A DNA stretch of 49,127 nt from Caulobacter sp. (GTDB lineage Bacteria > Pseudomonadota > Alphaproteobacteria > Caulobacterales > Caulobacteraceae), in assembly GCA_026225565.1 (NCBI GenBank), contig JAMFTA010000139.1, positions 1 through 49,127 on the forward strand. The letters are read 5' to 3'. Shown in pieces: positions 7,871-15,683 of the stretch; within the stretch, counting starts at the first letter, position 1, and each line of letters opens with the position of its first letter. Under the pieces are notes generated by a model, which made no database searches, had not been told where the DNA came from, and worked only from the letters and a program-made list of their open reading frames with translations. Position numbers and translations under genes: made by a program.

Positions 7871-8911
7871 GTGGAGAAACGCTTCAAAGTGGTCCAATGG
7901 GCGACTGGCAACATCGGTCTGCGCGCGTTGCGCGCCGTCATCGAGCACCCGCAGATGGATCTCGCCGGGCTATGGGTGAGTTCGCCCGCTAAGCAGGGCA
8001 AGGACGCGGGCCAACTGTGCGGGGTCGCGGCGACCGGCGTGCGGGCGACGGGCTCGACTAGCGATATTGTAGCGCTCAAGGCCGATTGCATTCTCTATAT
8101 GCGCCAGGGCACGGATCTCGATGAGGTCTGCGCCCTGCTCGAGTCGGGCGCTAATATCGTCACAACCCGCGGCGACTTCCACCACCCACGCACCATGGAC
8201 CCGGCGGTGCGTGCGCGTGTCGAGGAGGCGTGCCGTCGTGGCGGCAGCTCCATCTATAGCACCGGGTCGAGCCCCGGCTTCGTCACCGAAGCGCTGACGA
8301 TCCCGCTTCTGTCGCTCGCGCGGCGACATGACGGCGTCACCATCGACGAATATGCCGACATGGCGAGCCGCAACTCGCCCGAGCTGATTTTCGGCGTCAT
8401 GGGCTTTGGAGTTCCGCTGGGGCAGTTCGATCAGGGCAAGATCGACTATGTGAAGCACGATTTCGCCGCCTCGCTGGGACAGGTTGCGGATGCGATCGGT
8501 TTGGCCTGCGACACGTTCGATGCGACCGGAGAGATGGCTGCGGCGCGCCACACAACCTCGATTGCTGCGGGCACCATCGAGGCCGGTTCGGTCGGCGCGA
8601 TGCGGATCGTCATCACCGGCAAACGCGCGGGCAAACCGATCGTCCGCTTTCGCGCCAACTGGTACTGTACAGACGATATCGCGGAGGACTGGGCTTTGCG
8701 CGAATCCGGGTGGAAGATCCGCACCGAGGGCGATACGCCGCTGGAGGTGAATATCACCTTTCCCGTCGCGCCCGAAGACTATGCCGCATTCACGCCGGGC
8801 CTTACGGCCCACCGGGCCGTCAATGCGGTTGCCGCCGTCTGCGAGGCGGCGCCCGGCATCCGCACGACGGTCGACCTGCCGCAGGTGATCGCCAGGTTCG
8901 CCGACAACTAG
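7871..8911 (+). CDS. DapB-like NAD(P)-dependent dehydrogenase
   Basis: A 346-residue protein with an N-terminal Rossmann domain (VVQWATGNIGLRALRAV, residues 6-22) and a dihydrodipicolinate-reductase-like fold. It is longer than true DapB (about 270 residues) and belongs to the actinobacterial/sphingomonad group often annotated as NAD(P)H-dependent amine dehydrogenase or dihydrodipicolinate reductase family. The GTG start at 7871 is supported by AGAGGAAAGG just upstream, and the Rossmann strand starts 5 residues later. It probably acts as an oxidoreductase on a keto or imino group of a pathway intermediate; a role in lysine synthesis is unlikely given the neighbours. Confidence 0.78.
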   Translation: MEKRFKVVQWATGNIGLRALRAVIEHPQMDLAGLWVSSPAKQGKDAGQLCGVAATGVRATGSTSDIVALKADCILYMRQGTDLDEVCALLESGANIVTTRGDFHHPRTMDPAVRARVEEACRRGGSSIYSTGSSPGFVTEALTIPLLSLARRHDGVTIDEYADMASRNSPELIFGVMGFGVPLGQFDQGKIDYVKHDFAASLGQVADAIGLACDTFDATGEMAAARHTTSIAAGTIEAGSVGAMRIVITGKRAGKPIVRFRANWYCTDDIAEDWALRESGWKIRTEGDTPLEVNITFPVAPEDYAAFTPGLTAHRAVNAVAAVCEAAPGIRTTVDLPQVIARFADN

Positions 8912-9117
8912 GCGGTGACAGAAATCCCCCCCCGATCGGACGCCTCGGTCTGCGACATCGCGAGCGCGATTGTTACCATCGCGCTGCGGCAGCGGCGTGC
9001 GCGTCTCACGGATATGATAAGCTCGATGCAACACGGCGACGGACCCGCCCAGCATATGGGGCCCGAAGTCGCGATCAGGTGCGCAACGACCGCTCCACCG
9101 ATGGGAAGGAATGGCGA

Positions 9118-10458
9118 TTGACCGATCCCGGGGCGGAGCTTTTGGCGCCATCCGAGGCCATGCCAAGCTTGGCATACAGGTCCTACTTCCTGTTTATCAT
9201 GGTGCTGGTCTCGGCGTCGGTCGTAGCCGAACACAATATGATGGTGGTCTTGGTCGAACCCATCCGCCGCGACCTCCATCTCAGCGACACCGCCATCGGA
9301 CTGGTCAAGGATCTGGCGATCGCGATGGTCTACATCTTGGCGGTCATTCCGTTGGCGCGGGTCGCCGACCGTTGGTCGAAACGCCGGATCGTCGCCATTG
9401 CGGCGGCCATATGGAGCCTGTCGGTGCTCATTTGCGGCGGCGCAAAGAGCTTCTGGATGCTACTGACCGGTCGCGCCGGCATCGGCCTTGGCGAGGGAGG
9501 CTTTACGCCGCCGTCCCAGGCGTGGATCGCTGATCTTTTTCCGGTGAGGCGGCGGGCCACGGCGCTGTCGATCTTCCTGCTCGGGGCTTCGATCGGCAAT
9601 TTTGCGGGGCCGGCGCTGGGGGGATGGGCGGCGCACGTATACGGTTGGCGTAACGCCATGTTGTTCGCCAGCATCCCCGGCTTCCTTCTGGCGCCGATCG
9701 TGTGGCTTACTTTGCGCGATGTCCGGCCGGGCCTGGCCGACGGCGTTTCGGTCGTCGACGGTGCGTCGGCGCCCTTCCTCCAGACGATCCGCGAGCTGAT
9801 GGCGATCAAGACCTTGCCGCTACTGATCCTTGCCGCGGCGTTGAACGTGACGCTGACCATGGGATTGATCAGTTGGGCGCCCGCCTTCATGCAGCGCACC
9901 CATGGGATGCCCGCCCAGGTGGCGGGGGTGCAGATGGGCGGCGCCCTATTCATCGGTTCGGTGATCGGCCACACGGCGGGCGGGCCGCTGGCTGATCTGC
10001 TCGGGCGCAAAGACCTCCGCTGGTACGTCTGGATCCTCATGGGCAGCGGGACCATCGCCACTGTGGTCGCCTGGTTCATCCTGACTGGGCCGACCAACAT
10101 CGTCTTCCCGCTGTTCGGGCTTAACCTGTTGCTGGGCGGTCTTTCGGCGGCGCCGATGATGGCGATGGTGACGGCGCTCGTTCCCGCGCGGTCCCGCTCG
10201 ACCGCTGTCGCCATGCTGATGGTTGCCATCAATGTCATCGGACTGGGCGGCGGCCCTCTCCTGGTGGGTATGTTGAGCGACCTGTTGCGACCCGTCTATG
10301 GCGAGGCGTCGCTTGGCTTTGCAATGCAGTGGACTCTGTTGGCCGGCGTGCCCAGCAGCATCCTTGCGTGGATGGCGAGCCGGACCTGTCGGGCCGACCT
10401 CGCCGCCGCCGCCGCGAGGCGGGTCGGGGCGGCGTTGGGGTCGGCGCCGAGCCATTGA
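9118..10458 (+). CDS. MFS transporter (spinster/hexuronate-like)
   Basis: Inner-membrane major facilitator with 12 predicted helices. The loop RVADRWSKRR after helix 2 and the motif GLGEGGFTPPSQAWIADLF in helices 4-5 are typical of the group that includes spinster-like and anion:cation symporter MFS proteins. TTG at 9118 was chosen because AAGGA lies 7 nt upstream; ATG at 9160 is the alternative and has a Shine-Dalgarno too close to be useful. This gives 446 residues (432 from the ATG). It differs clearly from the EntS-like MFS 2 kb upstream. Likely the uptake system for the organic acid degraded here, inferred from context. Confidence 0.85.
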   Translation: MTDPGAELLAPSEAMPSLAYRSYFLFIMVLVSASVVAEHNMMVVLVEPIRRDLHLSDTAIGLVKDLAIAMVYILAVIPLARVADRWSKRRIVAIAAAIWSLSVLICGGAKSFWMLLTGRAGIGLGEGGFTPPSQAWIADLFPVRRRATALSIFLLGASIGNFAGPALGGWAAHVYGWRNAMLFASIPGFLLAPIVWLTLRDVRPGLADGVSVVDGASAPFLQTIRELMAIKTLPLLILAAALNVTLTMGLISWAPAFMQRTHGMPAQVAGVQMGGALFIGSVIGHTAGGPLADLLGRKDLRWYVWILMGSGTIATVVAWFILTGPTNIVFPLFGLNLLLGGLSAAPMMAMVTALVPARSRSTAVAMLMVAINVIGLGGGPLLVGMLSDLLRPVYGEASLGFAMQWTLLAGVPSSILAWMASRTCRADLAAAAARRVGAALGSAPSH

Positions 10459-10507
10459 AGGGCTCGAAGATCATCGGTTTGCGCACGCGTCATGAGGTTG
10501 AAGAACA

Positions 10508-11158
10508 ATGGATGACATCAGGCCCCGAATTCCGCTGCTCCCCCGCTCGGAATGGACAGACGACGCTCGGGAGGTCTTTGCCTTTTGGGGGGAGCCGAAT
10601 GCTTGGGAGGAGGGCTCAAAAACCAATGTGATGATGGTGTTGGCCCATCACCCGGCCATGACGCAGCCCTATAATACCTGGTCCAAATACCTGCTTATGT
10701 CGAACACGCTGGCGACGCGGTATTTGGAACTCATCATCCTACGCGTGGCCTGGCGGGTGAAATCCGCCTATGAGTGGCATAATCATGTTGGATACGGCCT
10801 GAACGCTGGCCTGACGCTCGACGAGATAGCGGCGGTGCGCGATTATCCGGCAGGGACCTGGAGCGAGGAGGACTCGGTCGTCCTGGGTTCTGTCGATGAA
10901 CTGCTCGACAAAGGGGGGCTCAGCGACGAGACCTGGGAGACGCTGGGAAAATATTTCGATACGCGCCAGAAGATGGATCTCGTTATGTCCATTGGCCATT
11001 ATGTCATGACCAGTTGGGCGCTTTCGACCTTCGGCGTCCAGATAGAAGGTGGAGCCGACAGGATCGGCTTCGATTTGAAAACTGCTTCGGGAAAGACGCC
11101 GGGCAAGACCCACAAGCCTGGCGAGACCGCCGAATGGACCGAATCACGCGGCTATTGA
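10508..11158 (+). CDS. Carboxymuconolactone decarboxylase (CMD/AhpD-fold) family protein
   Basis: The 216-residue protein has one CMD-like helical domain, with the family stretch LELIILRVAWRVKSAYEWH at about residues 77-95. The redox CxxC of AhpD-type peroxidase members is absent: the positions read SAYEW, so a thiol-disulfide role is excluded. That leaves the decarboxylase/lactone side of the family or an uncharacterised function. ATG at 10508 lies 49 bp after the MFS gene. The C-terminal 30 residues are polar and probably disordered. It may act on a lactone or enol intermediate; no substrate is implied by the sequence itself. Confidence 0.8.
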   Translation: MDDIRPRIPLLPRSEWTDDAREVFAFWGEPNAWEEGSKTNVMMVLAHHPAMTQPYNTWSKYLLMSNTLATRYLELIILRVAWRVKSAYEWHNHVGYGLNAGLTLDEIAAVRDYPAGTWSEEDSVVLGSVDELLDKGGLSDETWETLGKYFDTRQKMDLVMSIGHYVMTSWALSTFGVQIEGGADRIGFDLKTASGKTPGKTHKPGETAEWTESRGY

Positions 11159-11284
11159 CCTGGCCGGGTCTGGCATCGCACTAACGATATCGCTGATGCG
11201 AGAGGCGGATTTCGGATTGTTGAGCCCTCGCGCTGGTAGGCATTGAACCGGTCCCGATGGGCCAATCAAAGGATAGAATAGACA

Positions 11285-11515
11285 ATGGCTACCGAAATCC
11301 TGCTTCCGAAAATCGGCTTCTCGATGACCGAGGGCGAGGTCGCCGAATGGCTCGCCGCAGACGGCGATCAGGTGACCGAAGGTCAGCCGCTGTTTCTGCT
11401 GGAGGCGGACAAGTCGGCCAATGAGGTCGAGGCGCCCGCCAGCGGCACCCTGCGCATCGTCGCCGAAGCGAAGAAGATCTATGAGGTCGGGACCGTCCTC
11501 GGCACGATCGAGTAA
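11285..11515 (+). CDS. Stand-alone lipoyl (biotinyl/lipoyl carrier) domain protein
   Basis: A 76-residue protein that is nothing but one lipoyl domain. The N-terminal ILLPKIGFSMTEGEV is the classic E2 lipoyl start, and LEADKSANEVEAPASG contains the predicted lipoylation site Lys43 in a DKS turn. In normal 2-oxo acid dehydrogenases this domain is fused to the E2 acyltransferase core; here no catalytic core follows. It starts 126 bp after the CMD gene, preceded by AAAGGA, and lies 3.2 kb upstream of the E1 alpha/beta pair on the same strand. It is the likely acyl or electron acceptor for that E1. Lipoylation rather than biotinylation is inferred from E1 proximity. Confidence 0.88.
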   Translation: MATEILLPKIGFSMTEGEVAEWLAADGDQVTEGQPLFLLEADKSANEVEAPASGTLRIVAEAKKIYEVGTVLGTIE

Positions 11516-11561
11516 GGCATGTCGGCGGCGGCGGGCTGCGACGACGGGTGCCGTCAGCCGC

Positions 11562-12362
11562 TTATCGGCCCGTAAATAGCGGCTTTCGCTTTTCCTTCAG
11601 AGCGGCGATGCCTTCGCGGTGGTCGGCGGTGCGGACGCTGACCGACTCATAGGCGATTCCCGCCTCCAACACCGCATTGGCCATCCGCTTCACCTCTATG
11701 TTGGTGAGCACCTTGGTCCAGCGAACCGCGTTCGGCGCCCCGTCGAGCAGGCGCTGGCAGAGGCTGTCGACGGTTCGGTCGAGCTGGTCGGCGGCGACGC
11801 AATCATTGATAAGGCCGATTTCGGCGGCTTTCGAGGCAGGCAAGAGTTCGCCCGTGAGCAGATATTCTTTGGCGCGTGCAATGCCGATCCGCTGCGCCCA
11901 GGCCACCACCCCGCCATCGCCGGCCACGAGGCCAATGCCGACGTGGGGGTCGCCGATTTTGGCGGTGTCCACAGCGATGACGATGTCGCAGAGCAGGGCG
12001 ATCGTCGCGCCCAATCCAACGGCATGGCCGTTCATGCGACACACCACAGGCTTCTCGATATCGAGAAGCGCATTGACGATCCGCTTCGCCTGACCGGCCT
12101 CATGATCGAACAGGTGGGGATTGGCGGCGTTATGCTCAATGTGAGCGATGTCGCCACCGGCTGAGAAGGCGCGGCCTGCCCCAGTGAGCAGGATCACGTC
12201 CGACCCGGTGTCGCACGCCGCAAAGGCCAGCGCGTCTGGCAAGGCGTCATGAAGCTCCAGATTGACCGCATTGAGCGCGTCGGGCCGATTGAGCGTCAAG
12301 ACAAGCACCCGACCGCGCCGTTCGATCATAATGGTGCTGAATAGGGGAGGGGCGGGCGTCAT
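11562..12362 (-). CDS. Crotonase-fold protein (enoyl-CoA hydratase/isomerase family), non-canonical active site
   Basis: The 266-residue protein has the crotonase core: TLNRPDALNAVN at 23-34, the oxyanion-hole segment FSAGGDI at 66-72, and NGHAVGLGATIALLCD at 111-126. The two glutamates of classical hydratases are replaced: the first aligns with Thr120 and the second with His140 (in GDPHVGIG). Asp149 in AGDGG is a candidate acid/base. It is therefore more likely an isomerase, hydrolase or C-C lyase of the superfamily than a plain hydratase. It is convergent with the lipoyl gene (46 bp) and divergent from the KstD-like gene. Confidence 0.85.
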   Translation of the reverse strand: MTPAPPLFSTIMIERRGRVLVLTLNRPDALNAVNLELHDALPDALAFAACDTGSDVILLTGAGRAFSAGGDIAHIEHNAANPHLFDHEAGQAKRIVNALLDIEKPVVCRMNGHAVGLGATIALLCDIVIAVDTAKIGDPHVGIGLVAGDGGVVAWAQRIGIARAKEYLLTGELLPASKAAEIGLINDCVAADQLDRTVDSLCQRLLDGAPNAVRWTKVLTNIEVKRMANAVLEAGIAYESVSVRTADHREGIAALKEKRKPLFTGR

Positions 12363-12412
12363 TTGGGGGCGTCTCCTCTCGCAACTCTATCACGCCGGGG
12401 CGATATGAAAAT

Positions 12413-12424
12413 CCGCCCAGGCGG
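12413..12424. promoter_or_regulatory. Short palindrome between divergent crotonase and KstD-like genes
   Basis: Perfect 5-2-5 inverted repeat, CCGCC-CA-GGCGG, 65 bp before the KstD-like start in a 127-bp divergent promoter region. It is GC-rich and short, so it could be chance. Confidence 0.22.
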
Positions 12425-12489
12425 TAACGCTTGTCTGGACCGGGCTGCGTGGGGCTATTCTGTACGCAAAACGGTAGGGAGCGCGCGGC

Positions 12490-14172
12490 ATGAGCGATTT
12501 CGACGAGGTTTTCGATTGGGTCGTCGTCGGCAACGGGGCCGGCTCGATGAGCTCCGCGCTGGTGATGCGACACGCCGACAAGTCGGTCGTCATCCTCGAA
12601 AAATCGGCCTGGGCGGGCGGAACGACGTCCAAGTCCGGCGGCGTCATGTGGGTGCCCAATAACCGCTACATGAACGCTGCGGGGGACAAGGACAGCGCGG
12701 AGGCGGCGATCACCTATCTGGATGCTGTGGTGGAAGACGGTTCCAATGCGCCCGGCACCTCGCGCCAGAAGCGGCTCGCCTATGTTCATCAAGCGCCGCG
12801 GATGATCGACTTCCTGGTGCAGGAGGGCGTAAAATTGGAACGGGCCACCGACTATTGGCCGGACTATTACGACGAGCTTCCGGGGGGCTGCAAAACCACC
12901 CGCTGCGTGGTCGCCCAGTTGTTCGAGACGAGCGAGCTTGGAGCGTGGGCCGAGAAACTCCGTCCAGGCTTCCTGACCGTGCCCGTGAAGCTCGATGAGG
13001 GCATGAAGCTGCCCTATTTTAAGAAAAGCTGGCTGGGGCGCAGGGTTTTCGCAAAGGTCGCCCTGCGCACGGCGTGGGCCCGGCTTACCGGCAAGAAGAT
13101 CGTCTCAGCCGGGGCCGCGCTGCAAGGGCGTATGCTGCTCGCCTCGCTCAAGTCTGGTGTCGATATCAGGTTGCAGTCGCCGGTTTCGGAACTGATCGTC
13201 GAGGACGGCAAGGTCACTGGCGTGGTGACGGTGAAGGACGGCAAGCCATGGCGCGTTGGCGCCCGACTGGGCGTGCTGGTGAACGCTGGCGGCTTTGCCC
13301 GCAACCAGGCTATGCGCGACAAATACCTGCCCGGCACGCGCGCCGAGTGGTCGCAAACCAATGAAAGCGATACGGGAGACCTGCACGTTGAGATCGAGCG
13401 CATCGGCGGCGTCCTCGCACAGATGGACCAGATGGTCGGCTACCAGTGCACCTTGGCGCCGGGTTGGGAAGGCATGACCATCATCCCGCCCGCCCAGAGC
13501 GTCACCGGCAAACCGCACGCGATTCTCGTGGATCAGTCGGGGGTGCGGTACATGAACGAGGGAGGCTCTTACGAACTCTATTGCGAGACCATGCTCAAGC
13601 GGAATCGGACCGTGCCGGCTATTCCCAGCTGGGCTATCATCGATACAGACTATCTCGACCAGTACATGCTCGCGGGCACGATGCCGGGCCGCTCTAAGCC
13701 GGCGGCGTGGACGGAAACGGGCTATCTGAAACAGGCGGGAAGCATCGGCGAACTGGCGAAGCTGATCGACATAAAGCCAGATGCCCTCGAAGCCACGGTC
13801 TCGCGCTGGAATGGCTTCGTCGATAAGGGGGTCGACGAGGATTTTCATCGCGGCGAACGCGAATACGACCTGTGGCTGGGCGATCCCTTTCACGGACCCA
13901 ACAAGGCGTTGGGCAAGATAGCAAAAGCGCCCTTCTACGCCGTGCCTGTGGTTCCCGGCGACGTAAGCACCTATGGCGGCGCGGTGACCGATGAAGAGGG
14001 ACGCGTCTTGCAGGCCGATGGCGCGCCGATCGGGGGGCTTTACGCCACCGGCGTATCCACAGCGTCGGTCATGGGCAATGTCTATCCAGGCGCCGGCGCC
14101 AGCATTGGTCCATCGATGACCTTCGGCTACATCGCGGCCAAGCACGCCGCGGGACTGAGCAACCAGATTTAG
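12490..14172 (+). CDS. FAD-dependent dehydrogenase, 3-ketosteroid delta-1-dehydrogenase-like
   Basis: Removes two hydrogens next to a ring ketone using FAD, introducing a C=C bond. The 560 residues begin with the dinucleotide motif VVVGNGAGSMSSAL (11-24). Positions equivalent to the KstD catalytic set appear present: Tyr126/Tyr127 in DYYDELPGG, Tyr361 in the segment after VRYMNE, and Tyr532/Gly536 in YPGAG, followed by GPSMTFGYIAAKHA. Numbering of the KstD equivalents is from memory of the family. GGGAG lies 8-9 nt before ATG 12490. True steroid specificity is unproven: relatives act on other cyclic ketones, and the usual steroid ring A/B genes are not in the window. It is the strongest clue that the substrate is alicyclic. 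Confidence 0.88.
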   Translation: MSDFDEVFDWVVVGNGAGSMSSALVMRHADKSVVILEKSAWAGGTTSKSGGVMWVPNNRYMNAAGDKDSAEAAITYLDAVVEDGSNAPGTSRQKRLAYVHQAPRMIDFLVQEGVKLERATDYWPDYYDELPGGCKTTRCVVAQLFETSELGAWAEKLRPGFLTVPVKLDEGMKLPYFKKSWLGRRVFAKVALRTAWARLTGKKIVSAGAALQGRMLLASLKSGVDIRLQSPVSELIVEDGKVTGVVTVKDGKPWRVGARLGVLVNAGGFARNQAMRDKYLPGTRAEWSQTNESDTGDLHVEIERIGGVLAQMDQMVGYQCTLAPGWEGMTIIPPAQSVTGKPHAILVDQSGVRYMNEGGSYELYCETMLKRNRTVPAIPSWAIIDTDYLDQYMLAGTMPGRSKPAAWTETGYLKQAGSIGELAKLIDIKPDALEATVSRWNGFVDKGVDEDFHRGEREYDLWLGDPFHGPNKALGKIAKAPFYAVPVVPGDVSTYGGAVTDEEGRVLQADGAPIGGLYATGVSTASVMGNVYPGAGASIGPSMTFGYIAAKHAAGLSNQI

Positions 14173-14204
14173 GGGGCTGGTGACCGACCTCGCGTCGCGC
14201 GTGC

Positions 14205-14474
14205 CTATTTCTCGAACGTCACGGTCCGGGAAAGCAGAAAAGGGAGGTCGGGCGAGGCGATCTTGGACTGGCGACCATTCTCGTGAATGAGCGTGACCCG
14301 CCCGACGCCCGGCGACGAAACCACCCCGACAACACTATCGACCCAGCGGTGTAACGCCTCGTGCGCCAAGGCGAGGTCCTCCTCTGCGGTGCTGGCGTCA
14401 CCTGAGCTTTCGAGTTCGCTCTCCAGCGCCAGCACGTGCTTCGCCGCTTCATCGACCGATTTGGACTTGCTCAT
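14205..14474 (-). CDS. Hypothetical small acidic protein (89 aa)
   Basis: Family not recognised. From ATG at 14474 the 89 residues include a charged helical N-terminal half (about 1-45, rich in Glu, Ala and Ser) and a beta-prone C-terminal half. There is no signal peptide or membrane span. AGGAG lies 11 nt upstream of the start; the longer frame from a TTG at 14495 would overlap that site. It is transcribed against its neighbours, between the KstD-like and E1 alpha genes, so it may be a separate small unit. No function can be given. Confidence 0.6.
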   Translation of the reverse strand: MSKSKSVDEAAKHVLALESELESSGDASTAEEDLALAHEALHRWVDSVVGVVSSPGVGRVTLIHENGRQSKIASPDLPFLLSRTVTFEK

Positions 14475-14687
14475 CCGATTTTTTGCTCCTGACAACGGCT
14501 ACATTGCAAGCATCCGCCCGTTGGCGAGACGACTTTAGGCGACAGCTTATGACGTGGCTGGAGCGGCATAGTTGCGCGGGAATGCCGTCGCATGGTCGGC
14601 GTCGCCAAAATATCGCTGCAGCGTCGTTGACCTTGCGGGGCTCGGGCCCGAATACAACGGGGCAAACCAACACACATCGAGGAAGCC

Positions 14688-15683
14688 ATGGCTGAGCTGA
14701 GCAATGCGCCGGCGCCGAGTCCGGAGACGCTCGTCGATATTTACCGGCGTATGATCCGGATTGAGCGAAACGACGATGCGATCCGCAAGACGATTCGCCT
14801 GGGACGTCTGCAGATGCCCTATTATTCGGCCCGTGGGCAGGAGGTGATCCCGTCGACCCTGTCGTCCCTCCTGACCAATGACGACAAGATCTGCACCATC
14901 TATCGCGGCATCCACGACATGGTCGCCAAGGATATGCCGCTGCGGCCTCTGTGGGCTGAGATCGCGGGACGCGTTGACGGCACCTGCAAGGGCAAGGGGG
15001 GGCCGATGCACCTCACACACCCGGAAACGGGCGTGATGGTGACGACGGGCGTGGTCGGCTCATCGATGCCCATCGCCAACGGCCTGGCGTGGGCGGCGCT
15101 GCTGGATGGCACCAAGCAGGTGACGATCGCCTATTTTGGCGATGGCGCGTCCAATATCGGCGCCTTCCACGAGTCCCTCAATCTGGCCTCCCTGTGGAAG
15201 CTGCCGGTGCTGTTTGTCTGCCAGAACAACGGCTTTGCTGAACACACCCGCTATGAGAACTGCACGTCGGTCGATTTCATCTCCAAGCGCGCCGCAGGTT
15301 ACGGGATGCCGGGCTTTACCGTGGACGGCAACGATCCTTGGGCGATGTACGCGGCCGCGTCGACGGCGATCGCCCGTGCCCGCGAGGGCGAGGGACCGAC
15401 CCTCCTGGAATGCAAAACCTTCCGCTTCCTTGGCCACGTCTTTGGCGACGACGATAAGTATATGACAAAGGAGGAGAAGGCGGCTGCGATAGCGAAAGAT
15501 CCGCTTCCCGCCTTCCGGGCGCGGCTGATCGAGGAGGGCCTCGCCACCGAGGAGCAGCTTGCCAAGCTTCAGGCCGATATCGAGGCGGAAGTGGCCGACG
15601 CGATGGAGTTCGGGCTCGCCAGTCCCTTCCCATCGGTCGATGAATTGCGCCGTGACGTGTTTGCTGAGGAGATCGCCGCGTGA
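14688..15683 (+). CDS. 2-oxo acid dehydrogenase E1 component, alpha subunit (AcoA/PdhA-like)
   Basis: ThDP-dependent alpha subunit of a pyruvate/acetoin/branched-chain dehydrogenase-type E1. The ThDP-Mg motif runs from GDG at 151-153 to NN at 180-181, the canonical spacing. Other family marks are YYSARGQEVIP (45-55) and YRGIHDM. ATG at 14688 has GAGGAAGCC upstream. It overlaps the beta subunit by 4 bp, indicating stoichiometric heterotetramer assembly. At 331 residues it is the short two-gene form. It would decarboxylate a 2-oxo acid or cleave a 1,2-diketone/acyloin and pass the acyl unit to a lipoyl group, probably the free domain at 11285-11515. Confidence 0.93.
   Translation: MAELSNAPAPSPETLVDIYRRMIRIERNDDAIRKTIRLGRLQMPYYSARGQEVIPSTLSSLLTNDDKICTIYRGIHDMVAKDMPLRPLWAEIAGRVDGTCKGKGGPMHLTHPETGVMVTTGVVGSSMPIANGLAWAALLDGTKQVTIAYFGDGASNIGAFHESLNLASLWKLPVLFVCQNNGFAEHTRYENCTSVDFISKRAAGYGMPGFTVDGNDPWAMYAAASTAIARAREGEGPTLLECKTFRFLGHVFGDDDKYMTKEEKAAAIAKDPLPAFRARLIEEGLATEEQLAKLQADIEAEVADAMEFGLASPFPSVDELRRDVFAEEIAA

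Noticed and set aside
8915-9121. 68-codon open frame between the DapB-like and MFS genes
   Set aside because: No family resemblance and no Shine-Dalgarno; it spans the likely leader of the MFS gene.
12490-14172. Gene symbol kstD
   Set aside because: Active-site pattern fits, but the steroid substrate is not shown by the context; only a family-level name is safe.
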